Positions 21,948 through 31,032 of a DNA stretch of 64,000 bases are shown here, one piece after another. The stretch spans positions 19,070,477 to 19,134,476 of the forward strand of contig NC_023753.2 in NCBI RefSeq assembly GCF_000499845.2, given 5' to 3'. The notes beneath the pieces are model-generated. The model searched no databases and was not told where the DNA came from. It saw nothing but the letters and a program-made list of their open reading frames with translations. The stretch is from Phaseolus vulgaris (lineage: Eukaryota > Streptophyta > Magnoliopsida > Fabales > Fabaceae). Made by a program: the position numbers and the translations under genes. Every line of letters begins with the position of its first letter. Position 1 is the stretch's first letter.

Positions 21948-23961
21948 GCAAGAATTATTCACCCTGATAAAAATCCTGGGGATCCTAAGGCTGTAGAAAA
22001 TTTCCAGGTAAGCAATAAGAAGCTTTGTTTTCTGTTTTGTCGGATTCTCAAAACGAAGATATATTTAATAGAGACCATTATTAACAAAGTTATGCCATCC
22101 TTCTTAGTTCTTACTGTTAGACGTTTTACAGTATAAAATATAGAAGTATTTATACATTTTGAATCTCTCCCTCTATTCAGTTTGGTTTATTTTCTCAATA
22201 TACTTTTCTAAGTCTGGTATCTTTGTATATTTACCAGAAACTTGGTGAGGCTTACTAGGTTTTAAGTGACCCCAGGAAGGGTGAAGCATATGATAAAAAT
22301 GGAAAGGAGGGATTACCGCAGTAAGTTTATATTATCTTCCATTACTCACAAGTAATTAGCTAATAATTGCTTGCAATTAATTAATGCTCCATCAAATAGT
22401 GAACTGTTGTTTTTGCAATTCAAAGATAACTTGTGAAGGTTTTTATCAAAAAGAAGTTTCTGGTATAATTGTCTGTATTCATTGAATTTTCCTTTTCTTG
22501 TTACTATATCCAGCTGTTGTCAAATTTAAATCGGAACCGAACATATGTAACTAAATATACTCTACGTGCATGTTGCTGAATCTCTTTAAATATTAATGTG
22601 ATTCAAGTCTAGACAATGATTTAGAGTTACTGTAAAATGAAGTAAAAGAAACAAGTGAAAAGATAGAGATACAATAGGCACTTAAAGGGGCTTGCTTCCT
22701 CACTGTTGAAAACCACATAAATCTTTTTGTGCCCCTTTTACCTCCCCTCCTTCTCTCATGTACTCAACTTATCAGAATTTCACTCTCCAATATTCACAGA
22801 CCTACCTTTTATGTCCTCTGATATATCATTCCCGCATGATTGAGCACTGAAAGGTGCCTAACATGGTGTTTGTTATGTCACTAATAGTATTTGCCATTGT
22901 TGACAACCTCATAGGTTATTTTTCTTTTTGTTGCAAGTTAGAAAGCAAGTCTAACCAAACTTAATGAAACTCATTGAAGATATTTTGTTGTATTTGCTCA
23001 AATGTACAAGAAAGGTTTTGAAAAAATATTCTCAATTAATCGAGTGTTGTTTATAGAAAATCTATAATTTGATCAAGTGTTGTTTATAGAAAATCTATAA
23101 TTTGATCAAGTGTGCTAGTTCTGTGAGTATTTTCCACTACATGTTGAGGTATCAAAATTATAGTGGAGACCTATTATCTTTTTATTTGAAGGATGAGAGA
23201 ATGAACTTCTCTGTTTTGTATTGCACTAGAATGACAATTATTTAAGAGTACAGTATCTTTATCTCACGATTTCAAGACTAAAATGTGATACCATAAAATC
23301 TAGATCGATTCTATATTATCTAAAAGGAAAGACAAACAATTCTAGCTAATTTGCAATAATACCAAACAGTAAAATAAAGTCCTAAAATTAGTTTATAACG
23401 TAACTCCCAAAATTAGTATTAATCTATATCAACCAATTAAGGCTTGTTTATTTATGAGGAATCCACTAAAATAATTATTTTAAATGTTTCAAGATGAATC
23501 TAATGTAACAAAATGTTTTCATGGATTGAGAAACCTGCTAAATACACTGATATTTTTTCAGAGATTCCATGATGGACCCTACAGTTGTATTTGGAATGAT
23601 TTTTGGAAGTGAAGTTTTTGAAGAATATATTGGACAACTTGCATGGCTTCTTTAACATCTATAGAGATTGATGAAGACATATAGGATCCTGAAGTTCAGA
23701 GGCAAAAAATTCAAGAAAAGATGAAGGTATTTTTTTTTTCTAGTTCTTTATGATGGTTTTCCCAAATCCTTTGTACTGCTGCTGCTCCTCATATTTTAGT
23801 AGCTGAAATTGTTTCTTTGTTGTAACCATAGGCATGGCAAAAGAAAAGGGAGCAGAAGCTTTTAGCAATTCTGAAAGACCGGCTTCAACTGTTTGTTGTT
23901 GGTCAAGAAGAAGAATTCACTGCATGGGCAAAGTCAGAAGCTCGCAGGCTCTCTAAAGCTA
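21948..23961 (+). pseudogene. Captured fragment of a DnaJ / DnaJ-X domain chaperone gene inside C2
   Basis: Four exons with intact-looking GT-AG introns. Exon a, 21948-22007, reads ARIIHPDKNPGDPKAVENFQ (the HPD motif and following helix of a J-domain). Exon b, 22238-22320, reads KLGEAY*VLSDPRKGEAYDK. Exon c, 23562-23726, reads [20 protein letters not shown] then IEIDEDI*DPEVQRQKIQEK. Exon d, 23832 to about 23961, reads AWQKKREQKLLAILKDRLQL and FVVGQEEEFTAWAKSEARRL. Exons c-d match the DnaJ-X domain of plant DnaJ proteins such as the Arabidopsis DnaJ10 group. Breaks: TAG in exon b (near 22256), a one-base deletion near 23645 and TAG in exon c near 23683. The 5' start of the J-domain and the 3' end are absent. 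Retention of introns shows capture at the DNA level, not from mRNA. Confidence 0.9.
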
Positions 23962-24734
23962 GTAAATTCCTCTGTTTATGGTGTAATTTTAGTAATGTAT
24001 TATTCAATAATTGAAACATTTTCATTTTCAAGAGTGTTAATTTATTGTTTATGCCACGTGCATTCTACACTTCTCTTTCAATTGGGACCTATCTTTAGCA
24101 CTATTTGAGGTTGTAATATACAAGGGACTGAAATAAATTATAATGATTTATGGATGTAATATAAGTTTTCAGTTTTATTTCACAGAAATTTGTTTTAGAG
24201 GTGCAAATATTAAGTTTTTCTTTTCAGTTTTGAAATATAATTGGCATTCTTGAAATAAATTAAAACATATATTCATTTTGCATCCTATATAAATTACATT
24301 ATCTTTTTAGTGAAAGGAGATGTCCAAATAATGTCTAATTTGTAAGGCTATTATGCTAGCAAATCAGGTCTACTGTAGTCCTTGATTTCTGTTGTTGAAT
24401 TATTAGGATTCTTACTATGCTACAATGTTATTAAGTTGTGCCAAGCTTGTACTAGTTGTTGTGCCGCATTTCTTCTCGAGCTTAAGTACAATTTCAGGCA
24501 TTTGAATGATGAATCTATCCCATGATTGTAAAATTTTATTCTAATACTGTTTTCATTTATTTTTTAAAAATTGTCAATTAACTGTGAACATATTTTAACT
24601 TATTTCAGGTACCGGATGTTGGAAGTAGTGCTTAATTGATGATGATGTATTAATCATGATGATATACTGGACTGCCTTGTACTTTTGAACAATTATGTGT
24701 TGTTATTTTAAACTTTATTAAGGATGCATGAATT

Positions 24735-25200
24735 TTTTATGTGTTTTCATTTTCAATTATATATAAACTTTTGAACATTATTATGTGTGCTTTAATTTTC
24801 AATGAAATAAATGAGTGATTATAACTTTATACATTATATTTTATTTTATTATGAAAAAGTGGTGGTTAAATTTTATAATTGTATAAAACAAATTATAAAA
24901 TAGTGGTGGTTAAATTTGGGTTTATGTGTTTTAATTTTCAATTCCATACAAATTTTGAACATTATTATGCGTGCTTTAATTTTCAATGAAATGAATGGAT
25001 GATTATAACTTTATACATTATTTTATTATATTATGAAAAAGTGGTGGTTAAATTTTATAATTCTATAAAACAAATTATAAAAAAGATTATAAAAAAGTGG
25101 TGGTTAAATTTAATAATTGTATAAAACAGATTATAAAAGAAATTACAAAAAAGTGGTGGTTAAATTTTATTTATTCAGAATTAGAATTATGTCAGTTAAA
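24735..25200 (+). repeat. C2 right-hand tandem repeats (about 170 bp unit and AAGTGGTGGTTAAATTT motif)
   Basis: The stretch from ATGTGTTTT(C/A)ATTTTCAATT to GTGGTGGTTAAATTTTATAA is repeated (about 24737-24905 and 24920-25085). The short motif AAGTGGTGGTTAAATTT recurs at least five times between 24855 and 25170. Its core GGTGGTTA resembles the terminal GGCGGTTAT repeats, so it is probably part of the subterminal binding region. Confidence 0.8.
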
Positions 25201-25314
25201 ACCGCCACTACTTATGTATATTATGGTGTCAGAGTCTTCTTCAATGAATGTAAATTACGACGGTTATAACTGACAATACTTACATATAAAAACCGTCACT
25301 ACTTACACTATTTT

Positions 25315-25478
25315 TAAAGTGGCGGGTGTTGCGGCGGGTAGCATAAAACCGCCACATAAAACTTTGTGGCGGCCAGTTCTATGGCGGTTTGGGAAACCGC
25401 CACAAGCGTATATTGCGGCGGTTATAAATGCCAGTTTATACGAAAATAACCGTCACAATATACACTTATTTTGTAGTG
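25315..25478 (-). repeat. C2 right terminal inverted repeat and subterminal repeats
   Basis: ACCGCCACA, GGCGGTTATAA and related motifs in both orientations end in TTATTTTGTAGTG at 25478, the inverted form of the left CACTACAAAA end. An open frame at 25319-25549 is only repeat sequence. Confidence 0.9.
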
Positions 25479-25481
25479 TTA

Positions 25482-27168
25482 GCCAAAAACTATCCCTCAA
25501 TGTCTTCACACAAATCTTTCTCTTGGTAAACCACTTAAAACACAATTAAGTTGGAGAAATCAAATTTTTAATGCAAGAAAACAATGCAAACTATCTAATC
25601 AACCAAGGAAAATTAACAAAGCTTAAACAAGAAAAAACAATTTGATAAGCGTAGCTAATTAAGGCAAAAAAGATGCAATTAAAGCAATTAACAAAAACTA
25701 GGCTAGATAGTTCTAAACTAATCGGCCTTAGGTGAGTCTTCTTGGACACTTGGAGCCCTTGAAGACACACTCACCGTCTAATTACGTAATTAAACAAGTA
25801 ATTAACAAAATTTAAGTTGCAAAGAAATTAGATGAAACTCCCTTTGTTGATTTTCTATTAGCACTTCCTTTGTTGTCTCCTCTGTGTTGGGCCCTCCAAT
25901 GTATGTGGTGTATTTAGAAAGTGTTTGTTTCTGCCCCTTGCCTTTGTTCCTCTTGGAATTAGGTAATTAGACTCCCCTCAAGTCAATTACCACTCAATCA
26001 AGTACCAATTGATAATTAATCCACCACCAAGCTTAGAGGTCAAAAAATTAAAGCAAGAAACAAATTAATTTGAAAAATAGTACCACACAAATGGAATTAA
26101 ATGTGACAACTAGAAAGAGTTTCAATGAAATATTAGACAAGCAAATAAAAAGATACTCAAAGAAAGGATGGCACACAAAATGGAACCTATGGAATAGCAC
26201 TAGATTTGATTTCAAAATAAAAAAACAGCACCACTGAAACAAATTGTTGTGGTCCAGAAAGCGTGACTTTCACAGATTTATGCTGAGCTGGCCTTTTAAT
26301 ATTTGCTTCTGAAAATTGATATTTAAACAGATCAAGATCTCAACAAATTTTTGGCGTTGGTTTCACTCCAAACGCATGCACCATTTTTTGTTTAATAAAT
26401 TTTCTAAAATCAGTGCTCAGATTCGCCAGTTGTAGCGTCAGGATTGCACACTGTTTTTGTAATATTTATCATTTTTTTCTATTTGTTTTTTTGAACTGAT
26501 TCTTTTTTTGTCCTCTTGCTAACACCTCAATCTTGAAAAATCCAGAGGCTCAGAAATTTCTTATGTGTATTTTAATTTTCATAAGCAAAATCAACCAAAA
26601 TAGAATGGTGTAAAACAGAGGATTCTGTAAATCTGGAAATAAAAATAGAATGATATACCAAAGGAAACACAATGGAATTAGTGAAAGGAATTTGTGTGGA
26701 TCTAACACACAAATATGAACTCAAACTAAAAAATAAAAAGCACCAAAGGATAAAAAACACATCAGATTCAGATCAAGCATTTATACCAAAAACAAGAAAC
26801 AAATAAGCCAAAAAAGTACTACTAGGATTTGATGACATTTTTGGAAGAAACATGACTAGACAAAACACATATAGATTCAGAAATTAAAAGACTCGAATCA
26901 ACACAATATGAACCAATTAAAATTGCAAATAAGGACTCAAATACCTAAAATAAAAACAGCAACACAAACTATATGGAATCCTACCAAAAATTGCACAAAG
27001 ATTGCTCAAGAACAATTGAACAAGATGCACCGATTGAAAGTTCCAAACAACACACCACTTCAAAACGAAAATTAAAAATAGCAAGACAATATGGAATCAA
27101 GATGAACAACTAGGAAATAAGAAGAACTCAAAAGAAAAGACACAAAGAGATACTCATCTTTGAAGAAC
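25482..27168 (-). other. R2 untranslated leader (between C2 insertion and primer site)
   Basis: About 1.7 kb of AT-rich DNA with no sustained frame on either strand. It belongs to the 5' leader of R2, upstream of gag. A long leader is usual for deletion-derived LTR elements. Nothing else recognised. Confidence 0.6.
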
Positions 27169-27185
27169 CATAGCTCATGATACCA
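27169..27185 (-). other. R2 primer-binding site
   Basis: The minus strand reads TGGTATCATGAGCTATG two bases inside the 5' LTR. It resembles the initiator-Met type PBS (TGGTATCAGAGC) with one extra T; the tRNA assignment is uncertain. Confidence 0.65.
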
Positions 27186-27187
27186 AA

Positions 27188-27928
27188 TGATGGATTTCCT
27201 ATGAGCTCTTCTTGGATGTTTGTTGAAGATGGTGCGAAAGCTTAATGGAGGAGATGGACAAGGTCCTCCTAAGAGGTGTGGTGACCTTGAAGGTGCATGA
27301 AGAGTGTGAAAATAGGGAGGTTCGACCAGCCTCTTTGAAGGTGGTGAAATGAAGATTAAAACCTAGAAGCTAGGTAAGGAGTAATGTATGACACTAAATT
27401 GGCAGCATAACAATACTCTATTCAATCTTCAAAATACAAGGTGTAGGCTCCTCCTTTTATAGGCTAAGGAGGACCATAATGCAACCCTAATGCTAATCAA
27501 AATGAAATGCAAATTACATCATATGGAGCACATTGCCATGTGGAGAATCCTTCTAGAAAGTGACCAAATCTTTAGCAAATATAGGTCAAGTCTCATGGAA
27601 TCAAGTTTATGCTATTTCCTCCACAACTAATACTAAACTATCCTTAATGGGCCTTCATGTAGCATATACAAGTTGCTTCTTCTCCCATCCATAGCTTGGT
27701 CCAAGTCTCACATCCGTAGCTTGGTCATGGACCTAGTAATAGGTCCTAGACGGTCTACCCTTCCTTCTAGACGCTCTCCCTTTAAACGCTCTCCACCTTT
27801 TGCTAGACGCTCTTCACTTTGGCCTAAACGCTCCTTCCTTTGGCCTAGACGCTATTGGTTTGGCTTTGGATGCTCACATCTTGGCTCTTGTCTTTTTATA
27901 TGAGGTTGTGCTTGGCCCTCTTCCATCA
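27188..27928 (-). repeat. R2 5' LTR (741 bp)
   Basis: Nearly identical to 15887-16606. The 21-bp length difference is accounted for by one extra minisatellite unit near 27825-27850 (TCCTTCCTTTGGCCTAGACGC type). The high identity argues for a fairly recent insertion. Confidence 0.95.
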
Positions 27929-28137
27929 ATTGGAGTATGTTTGAACAACATGGTCAAAGTATTTTGTAATCATATATAACACTCTAGTATAGATAAATCA
28001 TTACAATGACAAATTTTTTCATATATTAGCAAAACTTTTTTGTATAATGTTATAATTTGTTGTATGTAATTTTTATATTTAAATTATGATTTTAAATGTT
28101 TTTATTTTCTAGAATTGAAAATTTTATATAGGTTTGA
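27929..28137 (+). other. Remaining right part of C1 after R2
   Basis: Begins with the second copy of the ATTGG duplication and finishes the Ulp1-like exon (EYV*TTWSKYF). AT-rich 3' flank follows to about 28137, where an LTR-like sequence starts. No CACTA terminus is found before that point. Confidence 0.75.
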
Positions 28138-28801
28138 GATTTTATACACACCAGTTATCAGTTAGGGAGAAGCCTAGATCACGAGGGGTCCATGCGTGTG
28201 GGGTGGATGGCGCGTTCAGGCGTAACACAAGTAAAGAGCCACTAGGAGAGATACGACTTGTGAGGGTCACGTTCCAGGGGTAAACCGCATGCATGACACG
28301 TGAACAGCTAGGGGACTCCCAGGACGGATGGCCCCAGAGATTAGGTGCACAAGTTGGTACCCAAGTGGTCATCCCGTCAGAGGTTGCATTCAGTAAGGGA
28401 GCCTTATGCACTAGATTGCCCTAAGAGTGGGTGATAGCGGCGCTAAGGCACACCCTCAGTAACCCTAATTGCGGTTAGCAGAAACAGTGGAAACCATAAA
28501 GTATATAAAGGGTAGTATTAAACCTAATAAGGTACGCAAGTTTTACACATCTTTTACGCTAATACACTCACAAAGATTACACAAAGATTACACAGAGAGC
28601 TTTCTACAGCTAAGTTTCGGTGTTTCCTAGCCCTATACTGACTTGAGCGTCGGAGTGCAAACGGCCTCTAGGGCGTCCTTTGTCCCTATGTCTTTGCATT
28701 TTCAGGTGTTTGATCGAAGAAAGGAACGAAAGAAAGCAGGGATAACTGGGCGTGTGATCGTCGTAGACGCGCGAGGATAATCAAGTCAACCGGCAGGAAC
28801 A
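28138..28801 (+). repeat. D 5' LTR, 5'-truncated
   Basis: Co-linear with the reverse complement of 29570-30469 (e.g. CCAGTTAYCA..TAGGGAGA and ACTCCCAGG.CRGATG). TATA box GTATATAAAGGG at about 28500. Ends CCGGCAGGAACA. Confidence 0.88.
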
Positions 28802-28803
28802 TT

Positions 28804-28821
28804 TGGCACCCACCGTGGGGC
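28804..28821 (+). other. D primer-binding site (tRNA-Lys type)
   Basis: TGGCACCCACCGTGGGGC, one G-to-A difference from the R1 site, two bases after the LTR end. Confidence 0.85.
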
Positions 28822-28870
28822 CCGATTTAAAACATTATCCCATTCGCAAGAACAAGAAAGATCAGCCAAG

Positions 28871-29569
28871 ATGAGAAACACGAGGCAAGGATCCATTGCA
28901 TCGAATGGAGGCGAAAGCCTCACCCTGCAACAGATCATGGAAAAGATGCAGGCTTTCCAAGAAACGGTGGCTGCATCAAGAGCGGATCAAGAACGCATCC
29001 AGATTAATCTGGCTGCGTCGCTAGCAAGAAATGAAGAATTGCAAAGGGCCAACGAGGAATTTCGCAATCAGGCAGGGGAACGTGAGGTGGAAGACCGAGA
29101 ACCTGCGACACCACCTAGGGATTTTGCCATGCTATTCTCGCAAGCGATCATGGACGTCGTGATACCAGCCACGTTCGTGGGGCCCAAAGCCACCTTCACC
29201 GGTGTAGAGGACCCAGAGGCTCATCTCACGTCCTTCCATACGCAAATGATGTTGGTTAGGGGCTCTGATGCGGTGCGTTGCAAGTTGTTCATGAGCACAC
29301 TGGTGGGAACGACGATGGATTGGTTCATCAGCCTCCCTGATGGCCACGTTACGTCGTTCGCTCAGCTTTCTAAGTTGTTCAGAGAGCAGTACATTGCAAA
29401 TCGGGCTCCCCCACCCATTTCTTACGACCTTTTTGACGTAAGACAATATCAGTGAGAGTCCCTGAAGGAATTCCTCAACCGTTTTAGGGAACAGGTGGTG
29501 AAGTTGAACACCAAAGACGAGACCAAGATGGTACACGCGTTCAGGAAGGGCATCGTACCGGGACCCTTC
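28871..29569 (+). pseudogene. D gag, truncated by insertion of E1
   Basis: ATG at 28871 (MRNTRQGSIASNGGESLTLQ). A coiled-coil region (residues about 20-80) is followed by the retrotransposon-gag/capsid core (IPATFVGPKATFTGVEDPEA; CKLFMSTLVGTTMDWFISLP; LSKLFREQYIANR). TGA at 29453-29455 interrupts it after VRQYQ. The frame then continues as ESLKEFLNRF to AFRKGIVPGPF, where E1 begins. Gag would form the particle. The related gag of E2 continues past this point with ESITRSRPRTFAEI, so the break falls inside the gene. Confidence 0.88.
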
Positions 29570-30469
29570 TGTTCCCGCCGGTTAACCTAACGTCTTCGTG
29601 CTTTTCTGTTGGCTTCACTTCCAAGAACCCTTCGCTCCTACGTTCCCTTCCTCCGTTTGAATCACCTGAAAATAGAGAAACAAAGGGCGCCCTCGCGGCC
29701 GTCTGCACTCTAATGGTCAAGTCATTCTATGGGAAATGAACACCAAACTCAAACTCTGTGATTACTGTGCATTCTCTCTCACTCTGTTTCTCTCTCAGAA
29801 ATGCGTAACTTGCACTAATGAAAGCGTAGAGTGTTTTGTAGGAATGTCAAAACGTACCTTCGTTATGTCTGTTGTCAACCTTATATACCTTTGGTGTTAT
29901 TGCCCTTCTGTTTAGCTGTGACTTAAACATTTTGTAGGCGCGTCTTAGCGACACCAACACCCAAACTTAGGGTCATCTAGTGTGTAAGACTGCCCTGTCG
30001 AAGCGCAACTGGAGCAGGGTGACTGCTTGGATGCCAACACATGCACCCAACCTCTGAGTCATCTGCCCTGGGAGTTTCCCGCCTTACTCACGTGCCATGC
30101 ATGCAGATCTCCCTCTGGGACATGACCCTCGGGTCGTCTCTGTCCCAGTGGTTCTTTAACGGTGGTGTGTCCTGCCGCGTCCTTACACCCCATGCACGGA
30201 TCCCTCGCGAGTTGGGCCTCTCCCTATTGGTAACTGGGGTGTGGCTTAAAAACCACCTTTCTTTGTCTATCTTCACTGTTGAGGTGCCGAGGCACGAGGC
30301 CTCCATGCCCTGCCTCTGTGCTGCCCCCTTCACGGTCACCCCTACTCGTGAGCATAAGGAGACACTTTCCTGTCTTGCTGTGCTTCCAGGGATTCCACCT
30401 TCGGGGTCCCATCATGTTGACTTTGGTCAACGCCCAAGGCCAGTCAACGCTTGAGGATCGAATGGTACA
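29570..30469 (-). repeat. E1 3' LTR (900 bp)
   Basis: Minus strand TGTACCATTCGATCC (30469) to CCGGCGGGAACA (29570). TATA box on the minus strand GGTATATAAGG near 29880-29892. It shares with the other LTRs here the GTTGACCAAAGTCAA motif near its start. Confidence 0.92.
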
Positions 30470-30482
30470 CAAGCCCCCCAGT
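30470..30482 (-). other. E1 polypurine tract
   Basis: Minus strand ACTGGGGGGCTTG immediately before the TGTACC of the LTR. The same tract precedes the 3' LTRs of E2, E3 (one base variant) and F. Confidence 0.88.
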
Positions 30483-31032
30483 CTCGAGCTATCAACTTGT
30501 TCGGCAAAGAGACTATGGCCTCGCCCTACCAACCTACGTGGCCTCCTGTGATAGGACGTGCACAGTGCATTGAAGTGACGCCTTCATGTTCATGCTGTAA
30601 TCATCGCACACGTGGCTTAATCATGTGGTTGGGACTTAACGTCGCTTGCGCTTCTCAAGTTTATGTTAAGCCTTTCAAAAACACGTGCTTCATGCACTGT
30701 TCCATCACTTGAAACCTTTCTTACACTCTTCATCTTCTTCCCCGAGCTCTCTGAGTTCTTCCTACAAAAAACCGAAACTTTCGCTCTTCAACCATCAAAG
30801 GTATGGTTTTTCTCCATTGATTGCTCTTCATTTCTGATTTCGCGCATTAAAAACTGCCTGGGTCTGTTTATATTTCCATGTTTCGAATCTTCCTCTGCAT
30901 CTTCTTCGTTCCCCTATTTCTGGGTTTTTCACGAGAATAGGGTTTTATGAGCTTTTTAGTTTCACACCATAGATTTCCCCTTGCTGAACCTTTGTTTCTT
31001 CCTTTCCTTGTTTTTCTTAGCTTTCTTTCATC

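Larger units (their letters stand above)
18670..25478 (+). mobile_element. C2: CACTA element (6,809 bp) carrying captured host sequence
   Basis: The left end reads CACTACAAAAAATTATG (18670) and the right end is its inverted counterpart (...TTATTTTGTAGTG, 25478). It is flanked by the 3-bp duplication TTA (18667-18669 and 25479-25481). Subterminal GTGGCGGTTAT / ATAACCGCCAC repeats lie at both ends. No transposase gene of TNP2 type is present, so it is non-autonomous. It contains a fragment of a DnaJ-type gene with introns, an LTR fragment between two 135-bp repeats, and tandem repeats near the right end. It is inserted about 120 bp upstream of the R2 gag start. Confidence 0.95.
15887..27928 (-). 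mobile_element. R2: complete but non-autonomous LTR retrotransposon with C2 nested inside
   Basis: Two near-identical LTRs (15887-16606 and 27188-27928), both TGATGG...CCATCA on the plus strand, are flanked by the 5-bp duplication ATTGG (15882-15886 and 27929-27933). The PBS next to the right-hand LTR and the polypurine tract next to the left-hand LTR put it on the minus strand. Without the nested CACTA element (6,809 bp plus 3-bp duplication) it is about 5.2 kb. Coding capacity is a gag-protease-integrase remnant with no reverse transcriptase or RNase H, so it would depend on another element. Confidence 0.95.
8773..28137 (+). mobile_element. C1: decayed CACTA transposon, split by retrotransposon R2 and truncated at its right end
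   Basis: The left end is probably CATTAGTACAAAAT at 8773, a one-base variant of CACTAGTACAAAA. It is followed by subterminal TTAACGACGG repeats in both orientations (8793-8960). Inside are the two genes typical of plant CACTA elements: a TNP2 transposase gene (9790-12752) and a Ptta/En-Spm plus Ulp1-like gene (13058 to about 27965, interrupted at 15887). R2 sits in the last exon. To the right the element ends without a CACTA terminus at about 28137, where the truncated LTR of D begins, so the right end has been lost. The left TIR call is the weakest part. Confidence 0.75.
28138..29569 (+). mobile_element. D: truncated Ty3/gypsy element (partial LTR, PBS, partial gag)
   Basis: Plus strand: an LTR lacking about its first 330 bp by comparison with the E1 LTR, ending CAGGAACA at 28801; a PBS; and a gag frame cut at 29569 by the E1 3' LTR. 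The rest of D is not found in the window. Its LTR start abuts C1 sequence without TG or a target duplication, so the boundary at about 28138 is a deletion junction. Confidence 0.85.

Noticed and set aside
30041..30551. Plus-strand open frames in the E1 LTR
   Set aside because: They run across an LTR and into the polypurine tract, with no conserved protein in the homologous LTR of D.
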